From: Gammaproteobacteria bacterium UBA6724 | GTDB taxonomy: Bacteria; Pseudomonadota; Gammaproteobacteria; Pseudomonadales; Azotimanducaceae | DNA length: 64,000 bases | Reading direction: 5' to 3' | Assembly: GCA_002454165.1 (NCBI GenBank) | Contig: DKIG01000014.1 | Coordinates: 30,283 to 94,282, forward strand | Part shown: piece by piece, positions 37,680 through 48,703 of the stretch | Position numbering within the stretch: the first letter of the stretch is position 1 | Layout: every line of letters begins with the position of its first letter | Made by a program: the position numbers and the translations under genes | Notes under the pieces: generated by a model | Database searches by the model: none | What the model was told of the DNA's origin: nothing | Seen by the model: the letters and a program-made list of their open reading frames with translations, nothing else

Positions 37680-37709
37680 CTGGATTCCAGCCTGCGCTGG
37701 AATGACGGG
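37680..37709 (-). repeat. 30-bp hairpin repeat, right copy (inverted)
   Basis: CTGGATTCCAGCCTG followed by CGCTGGAATGACGGG, the inverse complement of the copy at 35228-35257 with two differences. This copy is a perfect hairpin: ATTCCAGC / GCTGGAAT around a 4-base loop. It looks like a REP-type or small mobile palindrome. Confidence 0.88.
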
Positions 37710-37765
37710 CCTTATGCCGACATCATTTAGAAACGGATCCTCCATCAGACAGACGCATCATTTGA

Positions 37766-37831
37766 GCGAACACAAGAATCGGCTCTTCAGTTGCATGGGC
37801 GAACACAAGATGCGTCTCTTCAGTTACTGGC
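37766..37831. repeat. 33-bp tandem duplication downstream of aceA
   Basis: GCGAACACAAGAATCGGCTC... (37766-37798) is followed directly by a copy starting GCGAACACAAGATGCGTCTC (37799-37831); both contain CTCTTCAGTT. It lies just past the aceA stop codon. Confidence 0.8.
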
Positions 37832-37848
37832 GGAAATTATACTCCCAC

Positions 37849-39453
37849 TCAAAACTGATTCATGGTGTTGTCCTTGCCGCCTGCAAGTAACGCGTTCTCA
37901 CCGGCAAAATACTCCTTGTGATGATCGCCAATTGTGGTGCCTGCCATTTCCTGGTGTTTGACCACATTCATCTCGCGCCGGATTTCCATACGTTGAACAC
38001 CCTGCACATAAGCCAACATGCCGGAATCTCCGAAGTAACCTTCAGAAAGTATGTCCACCCCGAGTGCCGTCTCATGATAGGTAGGCAGTGTAATCAGATG
38101 ATGGAAGATGCCCGCCTCTCTCGCAGAATCCGCCTGGAATGATTTGATCAGTTGGTCAGCCTCCTGGGCAAGTTCAGTTTCATCAAGCTCGGCGTTCATA
38201 AGACCCTGCGGATCCTGTGCTGGATCAGGATAGGCAGATACATCCTTGCCGTCGGCTTGCCAATCGTTATAGACCTGCTCACGGAATTTCAATGTCCAGT
38301 TGAAAGACGGTGAATTGTTGTACACCAATTTTGCATCGGGGATTTGTTCCCGCACGGCATTCACCATTTCGGCTATCTGCTTCACATTAGGACGCTCGGT
38401 TTCTATCCACAGCAGGTCCGCGCCGTGTCGTAAACTCACCACGCAATCAAGGACAACACGATCCAGGCCGGTGCCGTCACGGAAGGAGTAAAGACCATTA
38501 TCCAACCGCACTGGCTTCACCAGTTTGCCACCCTGATGAATCGTAATGTCGTTTTCTTGCAGTTCGCTAACATCGTGAATCTCTTCGGTTTGCAGAAAAC
38601 TGTTGTACTGACTGGCAAGGTCACCCGCCTCTCTGGACACAGGAACCTTCTGAGTCAGGCCGGCACCGAGTGAGTCAGTCCGCGCCACGATGATGCCGTT
38701 TTCAATTCCAAGTTCAAGAAAGGCGTAGCGCACCGCATTGATTTTTGAGATGAAGTCCTCATGGGGCACAGTCACCTTCCCCGCCTGATGACCGCATTGC
38801 TTCACTTCGGACACCTGGTTCTCAATTTGAATAGCGCAGGCACCGGCTTCAATCATCTGTTTGGCTAGCAGATAGGTCGCTTCCTCATTGCCAAAACCCG
38901 CATCAATATCAGCGATGATGGGCACCACATGCGTTTCAAAATTATCAATCTGTTGCAAGATGCCAGTCGTATCCTCGCCCTTGTCACGCGCACCATCCAG
39001 CCGGGCGAACAACCGCTCTAACTCCACCGCATCCGCCTGCTTCAAGAAGGTGTAGATTTCCGCAATCAACGAAGGCACGCTAGTTTTTTCATGCATGCTC
39101 TGATCAGGCAGGGGCCCAAACCTGGACCTCAATGCCGCTACCATCCAGCCACTCAGGTAGATGTACTTTTTGTTCATGGAGCCCTGATGGCGTTTTACCG
39201 CTATGGCGATTTGCTGGGCAACAAACCCATGCCAACAGCCGAGGGACTGGGTGTATTGAGACGAGTCCGCATCATAATCCGCCATGTCTTTGCGCAGGGT
39301 GTCGGCTGTGTGTTGGGCGATATCTAGCCCAGATTTGAACCGATTTTGCAGGCGCATACGGACTGCATATTCCGGGCTAATACCCTTCCAGGTCTCGGCA
39401 TGTTGGTCTCGCAGTTGGGTGAGTTTGTCGATTTCTTTCAGATAAGTAGACAT
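37849..39453 (-). CDS. aceA: isocitrate lyase
   Basis: Glyoxylate-shunt enzyme splitting isocitrate into succinate and glyoxylate, needed for growth on acetate and fatty acids. The 534-residue chain belongs to the longer Pseudomonas-type form: the active-site motif is KQCGH with Cys220, instead of KKCGH of E. coli AceA, in EVKQCGHQAGK. ADIDAGFGN and the metal-binding acids are present. GAGGAAA stands about 6 bases before the ATG. No aceB/glcB malate synthase nearby. It is flanked by unknown genes on one side and restriction-system remnants on the other. Confidence 0.95.
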   Translation of the reverse strand: MSTYLKEIDKLTQLRDQHAETWKGISPEYAVRMRLQNRFKSGLDIAQHTADTLRKDMADYDADSSQYTQSLGCWHGFVAQQIAIAVKRHQGSMNKKYIYLSGWMVAALRSRFGPLPDQSMHEKTSVPSLIAEIYTFLKQADAVELERLFARLDGARDKGEDTTGILQQIDNFETHVVPIIADIDAGFGNEEATYLLAKQMIEAGACAIQIENQVSEVKQCGHQAGKVTVPHEDFISKINAVRYAFLELGIENGIIVARTDSLGAGLTQKVPVSREAGDLASQYNSFLQTEEIHDVSELQENDITIHQGGKLVKPVRLDNGLYSFRDGTGLDRVVLDCVVSLRHGADLLWIETERPNVKQIAEMVNAVREQIPDAKLVYNNSPSFNWTLKFREQVYNDWQADGKDVSAYPDPAQDPQGLMNAELDETELAQEADQLIKSFQADSAREAGIFHHLITLPTYHETALGVDILSEGYFGDSGMLAYVQGVQRMEIRREMNVVKHQEMAGTTIGDHHKEYFAGENALLAGGKDNTMNQF

Positions 39454-39553
39454 GGTGTTTCCTCTTCAAAGCCAGGTTAGGACAAGCGATAAGTCGCGCA
39501 ATCTACCAGCAAGGCATGATTTAGATGATGGAATAATTGGACAGTAATATATT

Positions 39554-39811
39554 CTATATTTTCATCATATAAAAGAAGCGGATTGTGCGTGTGGGGAGGG
39601 GTGGGCGGGGCATCTGCGCGCAGGCATATAGATTGCAGGGTCTGGGTGAGCCGTCAAGCCGTCCCAAGACTTGATCGGCACGGGAGCGCAATGCTTGCAA
39701 AGTCTCGGCTGGCTCAGATGACAAGGGTATCGGTGTGAATGCCCGGTAACCGATAATCTGGCGGATATACCTGCCCGCTGGGGTCGGAGCCTGGGTTTTG
39801 CGCATATTCAT
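39554..39811 (-). pseudogene. remnant of a Fic-family protein (N-terminus only)
   Basis: The 85-codon frame contains the Fic N-terminal signature: GYRAFTPIPL (residues 21-30) and ADQVLGRLDG (45-54). After that the sequence becomes unrelated and Pro/Arg-rich, and no HPFxxGNGR motif follows. Fic proteins are often encoded inside type I restriction operons, and an HsdM remnant lies 81 bp upstream on the same strand. I infer a decayed hsdM-fic operon; expression is unlikely to give an active enzyme. Confidence 0.6.
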
Positions 39812-39875
39812 AGTAAAGGCTATCTGTCGTATGGGCGGGTTTTATATCCATAGTAAAGGCTGCGTATAGTATGGA
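39804..39875. repeat. 40-bp period direct repeat between fic and hsdM remnants
   Basis: ATATTCATAGTAAAGGCT at 39804 recurs as ATATCCATAGTAAAGGCT at 39844, with GTATGG at matching distance in both. It lies exactly at the junction of the two gene remnants. Confidence 0.65.
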
Positions 39876-39892
39876 GCCTTCTTTCTCCCATG

Positions 39893-40108
39893 TTAAAGGT
39901 AGCCTTGCATAACGGCGTCATCCAACTGCTTTTTTGTGTGTAAAACTTTTTGCTTGTTCTGTTCAAGCACCGTGTCCAGCCGGCGCAGCACCGTCATTGG
40001 CAAGATGACATCACGGTACTTGCCGCGAACATAAAGATCGCGCAATACATCATCGGCGATGCCCCAGATGAAGTTCGGTATCCTGTTGAGATGGTGTTGT
40101 GAGGACAT
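39893..40108 (-). pseudogene. hsdM: remnant of type I restriction methyltransferase HsdM (N-terminus only)
   Basis: The 71-residue frame starts MSSQHHLNRIPNFIWGIADD and continues VLRDLYVRGKYRDVILPMTV and LRRLDTVL, the N-terminal helical domain of HsdM. Complete HsdM is near 500-700 residues with a NPPF methyltransferase motif; here translation stops at residue 71, and neither that domain nor hsdS/hsdR is found before aceA. The frame is open upstream of this Met but family similarity begins here. A deletion has removed most of the operon. Confidence 0.75.
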
Positions 40109-40318
40109 CGGTCTATCCTGTGTTAACGCGTTGTGGAGAATCAAGAGTTAGGAATGAGTCGTCTGTCGGGATTGTCGCACACCTCTCAAAGCATCTCGCC
40201 CTACTCCACCAGGATGTTAATGGATAGCCTTTTATTTGGCATCAAGGACTGTAGAATAGTCCATTCGCAATCTTGTCGTTCGGCTCAGCCTACACTCAAC
40301 TGAAATAAGGCATAACAC

Positions 40319-41230
40319 ATGGAAATTCCAGGTTGGTTTCGACGCGCGCTGGATGCCCCCTACTCCAGCAAATTCGTTGATGTGGACGGAACATCCATTC
40401 ATTATTTGTTGTGGGAAAATGAACCAGATGACACCAGTCCTGGCATTGTGTTTGTCCATGGTAATGGGGCTCACGCTCACTGGTGGACATTTATCGCTCC
40501 CTTTTTTCTTGGTCATTATCGTGTGGTTGCGATTGATTTGTCCGGGGCAGGTGACAGCGGTTATCGGGACGAATACACCCCGGAAGGATTCGCCAAGGAG
40601 ATTGTAGCGGTGGCTGGTGATGCCGGGTTTGGCAAGGATACGATTATCGTTGGGCACAGTTTCGGCGGCTTTGTGACCTTGAAGGCGGGCTTGCTTTATA
40701 AGGATAAATTGACTGGCATTGTCCTGGTGGATTCTGCGGTTCGTCCGCCAGATTTTGAGTGGGAGCGGGACCCGAGAAGATCGCCTATTAAACCAAAACG
40801 CATCTATGACACTGCCGATGCCGCCTTGGCAAGATTCCGCTTGATGCCACCCCAGGATTGCAGGAACGGCTATCTCCTCGATTACATTGGGCGCCACAGC
40901 ATTATGAAGGTGGAAGGTGGTTGGACCTGGAAGTTTGACGACACCCTCTTTCAGAAATTCGACTTTGGCGACAATCTGCACAAGGACCTTGCCAAACTGG
41001 AATGTCGCGTCGGTGTGATCTACGGCGAGGACAGTTACCTCTTCACCCAGGACCTGGCGGACTATATGTTTGAAGTGCTCAACAAGTCCGTCGCCTTCAC
41101 CGGCATACCGGATGCCCAGCATCATCTGTTCCTGGATCAACCCCTGGCTTTTGTCAGTTCTCTCAGAACATTGCTAGCGGAATGGCGGCATTCAAGACCC
41201 GTTCGCCGGGTGGCATGCCCTGGTTCTTGA
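40319..41230 (+). CDS. alpha/beta hydrolase
   Basis: A 303-residue hydrolase with the oxyanion segment FVHGNGAHAHWW (residues 45-56), the nucleophile elbow GHSFGG (Ser114) and a candidate catalytic His in DAQHHLFLDQP near residue 260. Substrate is unknown. A long open frame exists on the opposite strand (40232-41140) but it has no family features. It precedes tRNA-Arg by 78 bp. Confidence 0.88.
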   Translation: MEIPGWFRRALDAPYSSKFVDVDGTSIHYLLWENEPDDTSPGIVFVHGNGAHAHWWTFIAPFFLGHYRVVAIDLSGAGDSGYRDEYTPEGFAKEIVAVAGDAGFGKDTIIVGHSFGGFVTLKAGLLYKDKLTGIVLVDSAVRPPDFEWERDPRRSPIKPKRIYDTADAALARFRLMPPQDCRNGYLLDYIGRHSIMKVEGGWTWKFDDTLFQKFDFGDNLHKDLAKLECRVGVIYGEDSYLFTQDLADYMFEVLNKSVAFTGIPDAQHHLFLDQPLAFVSSLRTLLAEWRHSRPVRRVACPGS

Positions 41231-41253
41231 TCTGGGGAACTGAGCTTGGGTGT

Positions 41254-41292
41254 TGCTCTTGGATGTTACTCTTGAATGCTACTCTTGAATGC
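41254..41292. repeat. 13-bp tandem repeat x3 upstream of tRNA-Arg
   Basis: TGCTCTTGGATGT, TACTCTTGAATGC and TACTCTTGAATGC stand back to back. The last unit is followed by TATAGT (41293-41298), a good -10 for the tRNA, so the repeat supplies several -35-like TTGAAT/TTGGAT hexamers in series. Confidence 0.85.
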
Positions 41293-41298
41293 TATAGT
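41293..41298 (+). promoter_or_regulatory. candidate -10 element of tRNA-Arg
   Basis: TATAGT lies 11 bases before the tRNA 5' end, with TTGAAT 15 bases further upstream inside the tandem repeat. The spacer is short of the ideal 17. Confidence 0.4.
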
Positions 41299-41308
41299 AA
41301 CCCGTCCT

Positions 41309-41385
41309 GCCCTGGTAGCTCAGTTGGATAGAGCATCCGCCTCCTAAGCGGAGGGTCGCAGGTTCAAATCCTGCTCAGGGCACCA
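41309..41385 (+). tRNA. trnR: tRNA-Arg (CCT)
   Basis: A 77-nt cloverleaf: acceptor GCCCTGG, anticodon CCT in the loop CTCCTAA, T-arm GCAGGTTCAAATCCTGC, and encoded CCA. It stands near the start of the large pyrimidine region. Confidence 0.97.
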
Positions 41386-41409
41386 ATAATAAACGGCATG
41401 TAAATAGTG

Positions 41410-41949
41410 ATGGATAAAGACGCTCTATCAGAGGATGCCAAGGCGCTCTTCCGTCAGGCGACGGAGGGCACCAGCCGAAAGCCTCGCAAAGCACGCCATC
41501 TAGCCAAGCAACCCGCGCCAAAACGCTCAATCAAAGCCAGGGAAAACCCTATCTCAGAATCCCTATCTAGCACTGGCGTGATGTTTGATCAGACGCGCGA
41601 AGACCCAATAAAATTTGCCCGCGTGGGACTACAGCACAAGGTTTTTAGGAAATTGCGGCGCGGCGATTACGGCATCGCGGCGACACTGGATCTGCATGGC
41701 TATACTATTGCTCAGGCACGACCTCGGCTCAGCAATTTTCTAACGACGGCGCGTAATGCCAGACACTCGGCTATATTGATCGTTCACGGGAAGGGCTTGC
41801 ATAGCGATAAAACCGGCGGGACATTGAAACAATTCACAATTAACTGGCTAAAACAGCGCCCCGCAGTAAAGGCATTTTGCAGTGCCCAAGGCAAGGACGG
41901 CGGTACTGGTGCCCTGTATGTTTTGCTACGCCCAGGTAAGACGCAATAA
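41410..41949 (+). CDS. Smr-domain protein
   Basis: A 179-residue protein with a basic N-terminal half and a C-terminal Smr domain: TLDLHGYTIAQARPRL, LIVHGKG and GGTGALYVLLR (about residues 93-177). Smr domains in this family are RNA/DNA nicking nucleases, as in E. coli SmrB, which cuts mRNA at collided ribosomes. Start taken at the ATG next to a GTG; the binding site is weak. It follows tRNA-Arg by 24 bp. Confidence 0.9.
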   Translation: MDKDALSEDAKALFRQATEGTSRKPRKARHLAKQPAPKRSIKARENPISESLSSTGVMFDQTREDPIKFARVGLQHKVFRKLRRGDYGIAATLDLHGYTIAQARPRLSNFLTTARNARHSAILIVHGKGLHSDKTGGTLKQFTINWLKQRPAVKAFCSAQGKDGGTGALYVLLRPGKTQ

Positions 41950-42006
41950 AGAACCTCATATCATCGCGGAAACAACAGCCCGAGCGATTGTTAATACTAT
42001 TTTCTG

Positions 42007-42648
42007 CTAATAAATCTTAAATACTTTTTTAAGCACAGACACCAGTGATGTAGCAAATATAGCGCCCGATGTCGCCAAGAATATATCCTTCTGGGCATCC
42101 CAAGGATCGCCTTGCGTTCCCAAATAAGTGACTCCCTGCTCCTGAAAGAAAATATCAGCAACGCCCCATTCTACTAATTCATAGAATCCACTTACAGATA
42201 AAGTAATTTCAATAGGCAAGACCCAGGCAACCCATTTTGGATATTTTAACCAGGTAAGAAATACTTCTCTCATGGGGTAAGCCAATAAAAACCCAAAACT
42301 GAAGTGCACAATTCTATCGTAATGATTCCGCGAGGTAGCAAAAGTATCCATGAGCCAATATCCAAACGGGTTTTCTGCATAGGTATATTGTGCGCCGTAG
42401 ATATGCAGACACAGATAGATAAATATCAACAGGGATGACAGGTCACTTAATTGATACTTTTTATAAGTTCCAATCAAGACTCCGAGGAAAATAAATACGA
42501 GGGCATTTTCAAGTAGCCAATTTGCTGTATCTGTGGTGCTTACAAAAGTGTAAGACCAGTCCAGCAAGAAAATACCTAAAAAAGTTATTAACCAGGGATT
42601 TTGTTTGAAGGGGGTTCGGTCAGTTGATATTGCATTTGTAAAAGCCAT
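42007..42648 (-). CDS. DUF2238 (YjdF-type) membrane protein
   Basis: A 213-residue polytopic membrane protein with about six helices and the family landmarks NHYDRIVHFSFGFLLAYP and GTQGDPWDAQKDIFLATSGA. Function unknown. It follows mmsA by 70 bp on the same strand but seems unrelated to the pyrimidine pathway. Confidence 0.82.
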   Translation of the reverse strand: MAFTNAISTDRTPFKQNPWLITFLGIFLLDWSYTFVSTTDTANWLLENALVFIFLGVLIGTYKKYQLSDLSSLLIFIYLCLHIYGAQYTYAENPFGYWLMDTFATSRNHYDRIVHFSFGFLLAYPMREVFLTWLKYPKWVAWVLPIEITLSVSGFYELVEWGVADIFFQEQGVTYLGTQGDPWDAQKDIFLATSGAIFATSLVSVLKKVFKIY

Positions 42649-42718
42649 AAACGATTGTCCTGGCAGATTTCAAATATAGATATTCCTGCAAAGCAGGGTC
42701 TCTGGTTGAATCCAAAAA

Positions 42719-44242
42719 TCACTGATTATCTGGAAATGAGAATTGTGCTCTTTCGACTGAGTCAGAAAGCCAACGTTGTGTAATGGTTTTACGACGAGTG
42801 TAAAAGCGAACAGCATCCGGTCCATAAGCACTTAAATCACCAAACAGGGAGCGCTTCCAGCCGCCGAAGCTGTGATAGGCAACCGGCACAGGTAAAGGCA
42901 CATTAACACCTACCATGCCAACCTTAATGTTATCGGTAAAATAACGGGCAACACCACCATCACGAGTAAAGATACAGGTGCCATTACCATATTCATGCGC
43001 GTCAATGAGTTGCATCGCCTCTTGCATGGTTTGTACACGCACCACACATAAAACAGGACCGAATATTTCTTCCTGGTATATACGCATATCGGGCGTTACT
43101 CGATCAAACAAACACCCCCCCATGAAAAACCCTGCTTCATGTTCAGTGGCGGTAAAGTTGCGACCATCCACTACCAGATCGGCACCCTCTTCCACTCCCA
43201 AATCAACATAATTGCGTACTTTTTCATAATGCTGCTGACTGATCAACGGACCCATTTCATTTTCAGTATCAATGCCGGGACCAATTTTTAATGCGGCTAC
43301 TCTTGACGACATTTTTTCAACAAAAGTTTCGGCTAGTGTGTCACCAACACAGACTGCTACCGAGATCGCCATACAACGCTCGCCGCACGAACCATAAACG
43401 GCACCCATTAAGGCATTTACCACACTATCCATATCGGCATCTGGCATCAGGATGGCATGATTTTTTGCGCCTCCTAATGCCTGTACTCTTTTCCCGGTCG
43501 CAGTAGCCGTTTGATAAATATATTCCGCGACCGGGGTGGAGCCAACAAAACTGATGGCTTCTATTCTCGGCTCAGTGAGCAGGGTATCAACTGCTTCCTT
43601 ATCACCATTAACAACATTAAATACGCCGTCAGGCAATCCGGCCTCCTTAAACAATTTCGCAATATAGGTCGGCGCACCGGGATCCTTCTCAGATGGTTTA
43701 AGCACAAAGGTATTACCGCAAATTATTGCCATGGGATACATCCACATGGGCACCATTGCCGGAAAGTTAAATGGCGTAATACCTGCTACCACTCCCAGAG
43801 GATGAAATTCAGACCAACTATCTATACCCCGTCCAACATTTTTGCTGTGCTCTCCTTTTAATAATTCTGGCGCGCCACATGCGTACTCAACAACCTCAAG
43901 GCCGCGAATAAACTCGCCTCGCGCATCGTCCAGCACCTTGCCGTGTTCATCAGTTACGAGGGCAATAATTTCGCCGGCATGTTGCTCCAACAATGTCTTA
44001 AAACGGAACATTATTCTGGCGCGCTCCATGGGCGATATTTGACGCCAGGCAGGATATGCCGCTGCTGCCGCTGCTATTGCCTTTTCTACGGTTGCTTTAC
44101 TTGCCAGGGCAACATGTCGTATTACTTGACCCGTGGCAGGATTGTAAATTTCCTGGGTGCGTTCGGTATCTGTTATTACTTTGCCATTGATATAATGACC
44201 AACGACCTCATGACCAGTTTCCACTGCTACTACTGAACTCAT
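42719..44242 (-). CDS. mmsA: CoA-acylating (methyl)malonate-semialdehyde dehydrogenase
   Basis: Oxidises malonate semialdehyde to acetyl-CoA, or methylmalonate semialdehyde to propionyl-CoA, with NAD and CoA. The 507-residue aldehyde dehydrogenase has the MMSDH-specific features PFNFPAMVPMWM, FVLKPSEKDP and the catalytic Cys290 in GSCGERCMA. It is the last gene of the pyrimidine operon, 11 bp after the aminotransferase, so it completes degradation of both uracil (via beta-alanine) and thymine (via beta-aminoisobutyrate). Confidence 0.95.
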   Translation of the reverse strand: MSSVVAVETGHEVVGHYINGKVITDTERTQEIYNPATGQVIRHVALASKATVEKAIAAAAAAYPAWRQISPMERARIMFRFKTLLEQHAGEIIALVTDEHGKVLDDARGEFIRGLEVVEYACGAPELLKGEHSKNVGRGIDSWSEFHPLGVVAGITPFNFPAMVPMWMYPMAIICGNTFVLKPSEKDPGAPTYIAKLFKEAGLPDGVFNVVNGDKEAVDTLLTEPRIEAISFVGSTPVAEYIYQTATATGKRVQALGGAKNHAILMPDADMDSVVNALMGAVYGSCGERCMAISVAVCVGDTLAETFVEKMSSRVAALKIGPGIDTENEMGPLISQQHYEKVRNYVDLGVEEGADLVVDGRNFTATEHEAGFFMGGCLFDRVTPDMRIYQEEIFGPVLCVVRVQTMQEAMQLIDAHEYGNGTCIFTRDGGVARYFTDNIKVGMVGVNVPLPVPVAYHSFGGWKRSLFGDLSAYGPDAVRFYTRRKTITQRWLSDSVERAQFSFPDNQ

Positions 44243-44253
44243 CCGACTACCTC

Positions 44254-45588
44254 CTAGTCAATCTCATTTAATACTTTGCGGACAATATCGAAAGTCTGTT
44301 CAAACAACTCGGGGGTAAAAGTGAAAAAGGGTGAAAACATCAGAGTGTCCATGCCATGACGAACCATCAAACCCTGTTCAAAACATTTTACATGCGCCTC
44401 CATTCCCCTGGCACCAGGATCACCAGGACGCCCTTCCAATTCAATGCTTCCCATTAGCCCAAAATTACGAATGTCTATCACATGGGGCGCATCTCTCAGG
44501 GCGTGTAGCATAGTTTCAAACACTGGCTCTATGGCTTGAACTCTATTGCCAATGTCTTCCTCTGCATATACATCCAATGAAGCCAGAGCGGCGGCCGTTG
44601 CCACCGGATGCCCTGAATAGGTATAGCCGTGAAAAAATTCAATGGCATATTCAGGACCATTCATAAAACTCTGATAAATATCACTGTTCACCAAGACCGC
44701 GCCCATGGGAATCACGCCATTGGTTATCCCTTTCGCGGTACTGATAATATCCGGCAGCACACCAAAACGTTCACAACCAAAAGTGGTACCGATACGATAA
44801 AAAGCGGTGATCACTTCATCAAAAATCAACAAGATCCCGTGGCGAGTACAGATTTCACGCAAACGTTCCAGATAACCTACAGGTGGCACTATGACTCCAG
44901 CCGAGCCGGCAACAGGTTCAACAATTACTGCAGCGATATTTTCGGCATGATGTAGGGAGACAATTCGTTCCAGTTCATCTGCAAAATGTATGCCCCATTC
45001 CGGTTGCCCCTTGCTGAAGGCGTTGTGTTCCAGATCATGGGTGTGTGGTAGATGATCAACATTTGGTAACATCGCATGACCAAACATTCTTCGATTTGCT
45101 GGGATGCCCCCAACAGACATACCGCCAAAATTGGTGCCGTGATAGCCCTTCTCGCGTCCAATGAATTTGGTGCGTGTGGCTTCCCCTCGCATACGATGCC
45201 AAGCAAGTGCAATTTTTAATGATGTATCAGCGGATTCCGAGCCCGAAGTAGTAAAGAAGACATGCTCAAAACCCTCAGGCGCCAAATCAATTAACCTGTT
45301 AGCCAGTTCAAAGACTCTGCTGTGGCCAATTTGAAAGGCAGCTACATAGTCGAGTCTGGCAACCTGCTCCTGTACCGCTTTGACAATTTTTGGATGACAG
45401 TGCCCCAGGCCAGATGTCCACATGCCAGAGAAGGCATCAATGATGGTCTGTCCATCTTGTGTTTTGTAGTTAAACCCTGCTGCCGAATCAACAATTCTCG
45501 GTGCCTTCTTGAAGGCGCGATTTGCCGTATAGGGCATCCAATAAGATTCTAAATCTGGTCTGTTATCACCTTTTGGTTTTGTACTCAT
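44254..45588 (-). CDS. omega-amino acid:pyruvate aminotransferase (beta-alanine)
   Basis: Class III PLP aminotransferase, 444 residues. It has TTSGSESADTSLK, IFDEVITAFYRIG and the PLP lysine Lys286 in STAKGITNG. Its place between dihydropyrimidinase (25 bp) and mmsA (11 bp) points to beta-alanine or beta-aminoisobutyrate as the amino donor, giving malonate or methylmalonate semialdehyde for MmsA. Substrate is inferred from context. Confidence 0.9.
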   Translation of the reverse strand: MSTKPKGDNRPDLESYWMPYTANRAFKKAPRIVDSAAGFNYKTQDGQTIIDAFSGMWTSGLGHCHPKIVKAVQEQVARLDYVAAFQIGHSRVFELANRLIDLAPEGFEHVFFTTSGSESADTSLKIALAWHRMRGEATRTKFIGREKGYHGTNFGGMSVGGIPANRRMFGHAMLPNVDHLPHTHDLEHNAFSKGQPEWGIHFADELERIVSLHHAENIAAVIVEPVAGSAGVIVPPVGYLERLREICTRHGILLIFDEVITAFYRIGTTFGCERFGVLPDIISTAKGITNGVIPMGAVLVNSDIYQSFMNGPEYAIEFFHGYTYSGHPVATAAALASLDVYAEEDIGNRVQAIEPVFETMLHALRDAPHVIDIRNFGLMGSIELEGRPGDPGARGMEAHVKCFEQGLMVRHGMDTLMFSPFFTFTPELFEQTFDIVRKVLNEID

Positions 45589-45613
45589 TTATCAATATAT
45601 CCGATTATTTATA

Positions 45614-47958
<2,345 letters not shown>

Positions 47959-47986
47959 TTCTGGTCCTCACTGATTGTTTTTAAGG

Positions 47987-48031
47987 AACACGTCACTTAA
48001 TAAGAAGTCACTTAATAAGAAGTCACTCAAT
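47987..48031. repeat. 15-bp tandem repeat x3 between upp and beta-ureidopropionase
   Basis: AAGAAGTCACTTAAT-type units at 47987 (imperfect), 48002 and 48017, abutting. It sits in the only sizeable gap (92 bp) in the second half of the pyrimidine operon. Confidence 0.85.
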
Positions 48032-48050
48032 AAAAAACAATTAGTCACAA

Positions 48051-48698
48051 CTATTTCGTGCCAAATAAACGATCTCCAGCATCACCCAATCCAGGCAAGA
48101 TATAGCCTTTTTCATTCAAACCCGTGTCTATAGCAGGCGTATAAAGCCGCACATCAGGATGGCTCCTGCCAAGTTCCTCTATGCCTTCAGGCGCAGCCAA
48201 TAAACAGATAAAACGTATTTCCTTGCCGCCCGCCTGTTTAATCCGGTTAATTGCGGCTACTGCAGAATGACCCGTCGCCAACATCGGATCAACCACCAGA
48301 CAGAGACGTTCATCAAGTTTACCTGGGGCTTTGAAATAATACTCCACTGCTTCCAGGGTTTTCGGATCACGATACATACCCACATGCCCCACCCTTGCTG
48401 ATGGTACTAACTCCAACAAGCCCTGCAACAAGCCATCACCCGCGCGCAAAATAGAAAATAGACACATCTTTTTCCCCGCCAATACCGGCATGGTTGTACG
48501 CATCAATGGCGTTTCTATTTCTATATTTGTCAGTGCAATGTCACGAGTCGCTTCGTAGCCAAGCAGCAAACCTATTTCTTTGAGCAATCGTCTGAACTCC
48601 GCCGCAGGCGTGTCCCTGGAACGCATCAGAGTTAATTTGTGTTGAATCAACGGATGGTCAACGATAATTACCTTGTCCGATGCTTGGTATTGATTCAT
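48051..48698 (-). CDS. upp: uracil phosphoribosyltransferase
   Basis: Salvages uracil to UMP with PRPP. The 215-residue chain has the PRPP motif [13 protein letters not shown] and the family-specific [17 protein letters not shown] and [17 protein letters not shown]. Five bp after cdd. Its presence gives the operon a salvage outlet beside degradation. Confidence 0.96.
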   Translation of the reverse strand: MNQYQASDKVIIVDHPLIQHKLTLMRSRDTPAAEFRRLLKEIGLLLGYEATRDIALTNIEIETPLMRTTMPVLAGKKMCLFSILRAGDGLLQGLLELVPSARVGHVGMYRDPKTLEAVEYYFKAPGKLDERLCLVVDPMLATGHSAVAAINRIKQAGGKEIRFICLLAAPEGIEELGRSHPDVRLYTPAIDTGLNEKGYILPGLGDAGDRLFGTK

Positions 48699-48703
48699 GA
48701 ATC

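Larger units (their letters stand above)
37547..37848. other. 302-bp intergenic region between the unknown genes and aceA
   Basis: No gene seen. It contains the right copy of the 30-bp hairpin repeat (37680-37709) and a 33-bp tandem duplication (37766-37831). Presumably it holds the promoter of the four-gene group; no consensus hexamers stand out. Confidence 0.6.

Noticed and set aside
40232..41140. 302-codon open frame on the minus strand
   Set aside because: Antisense to the alpha/beta hydrolase, which has a clear Ser nucleophile motif and catalytic layout; the minus frame has no family features.
41309..41385. Proven integration site at tRNA-Arg
   Set aside because: No integrase and no duplicated tRNA 3' end were found; kept only as a hypothesis.
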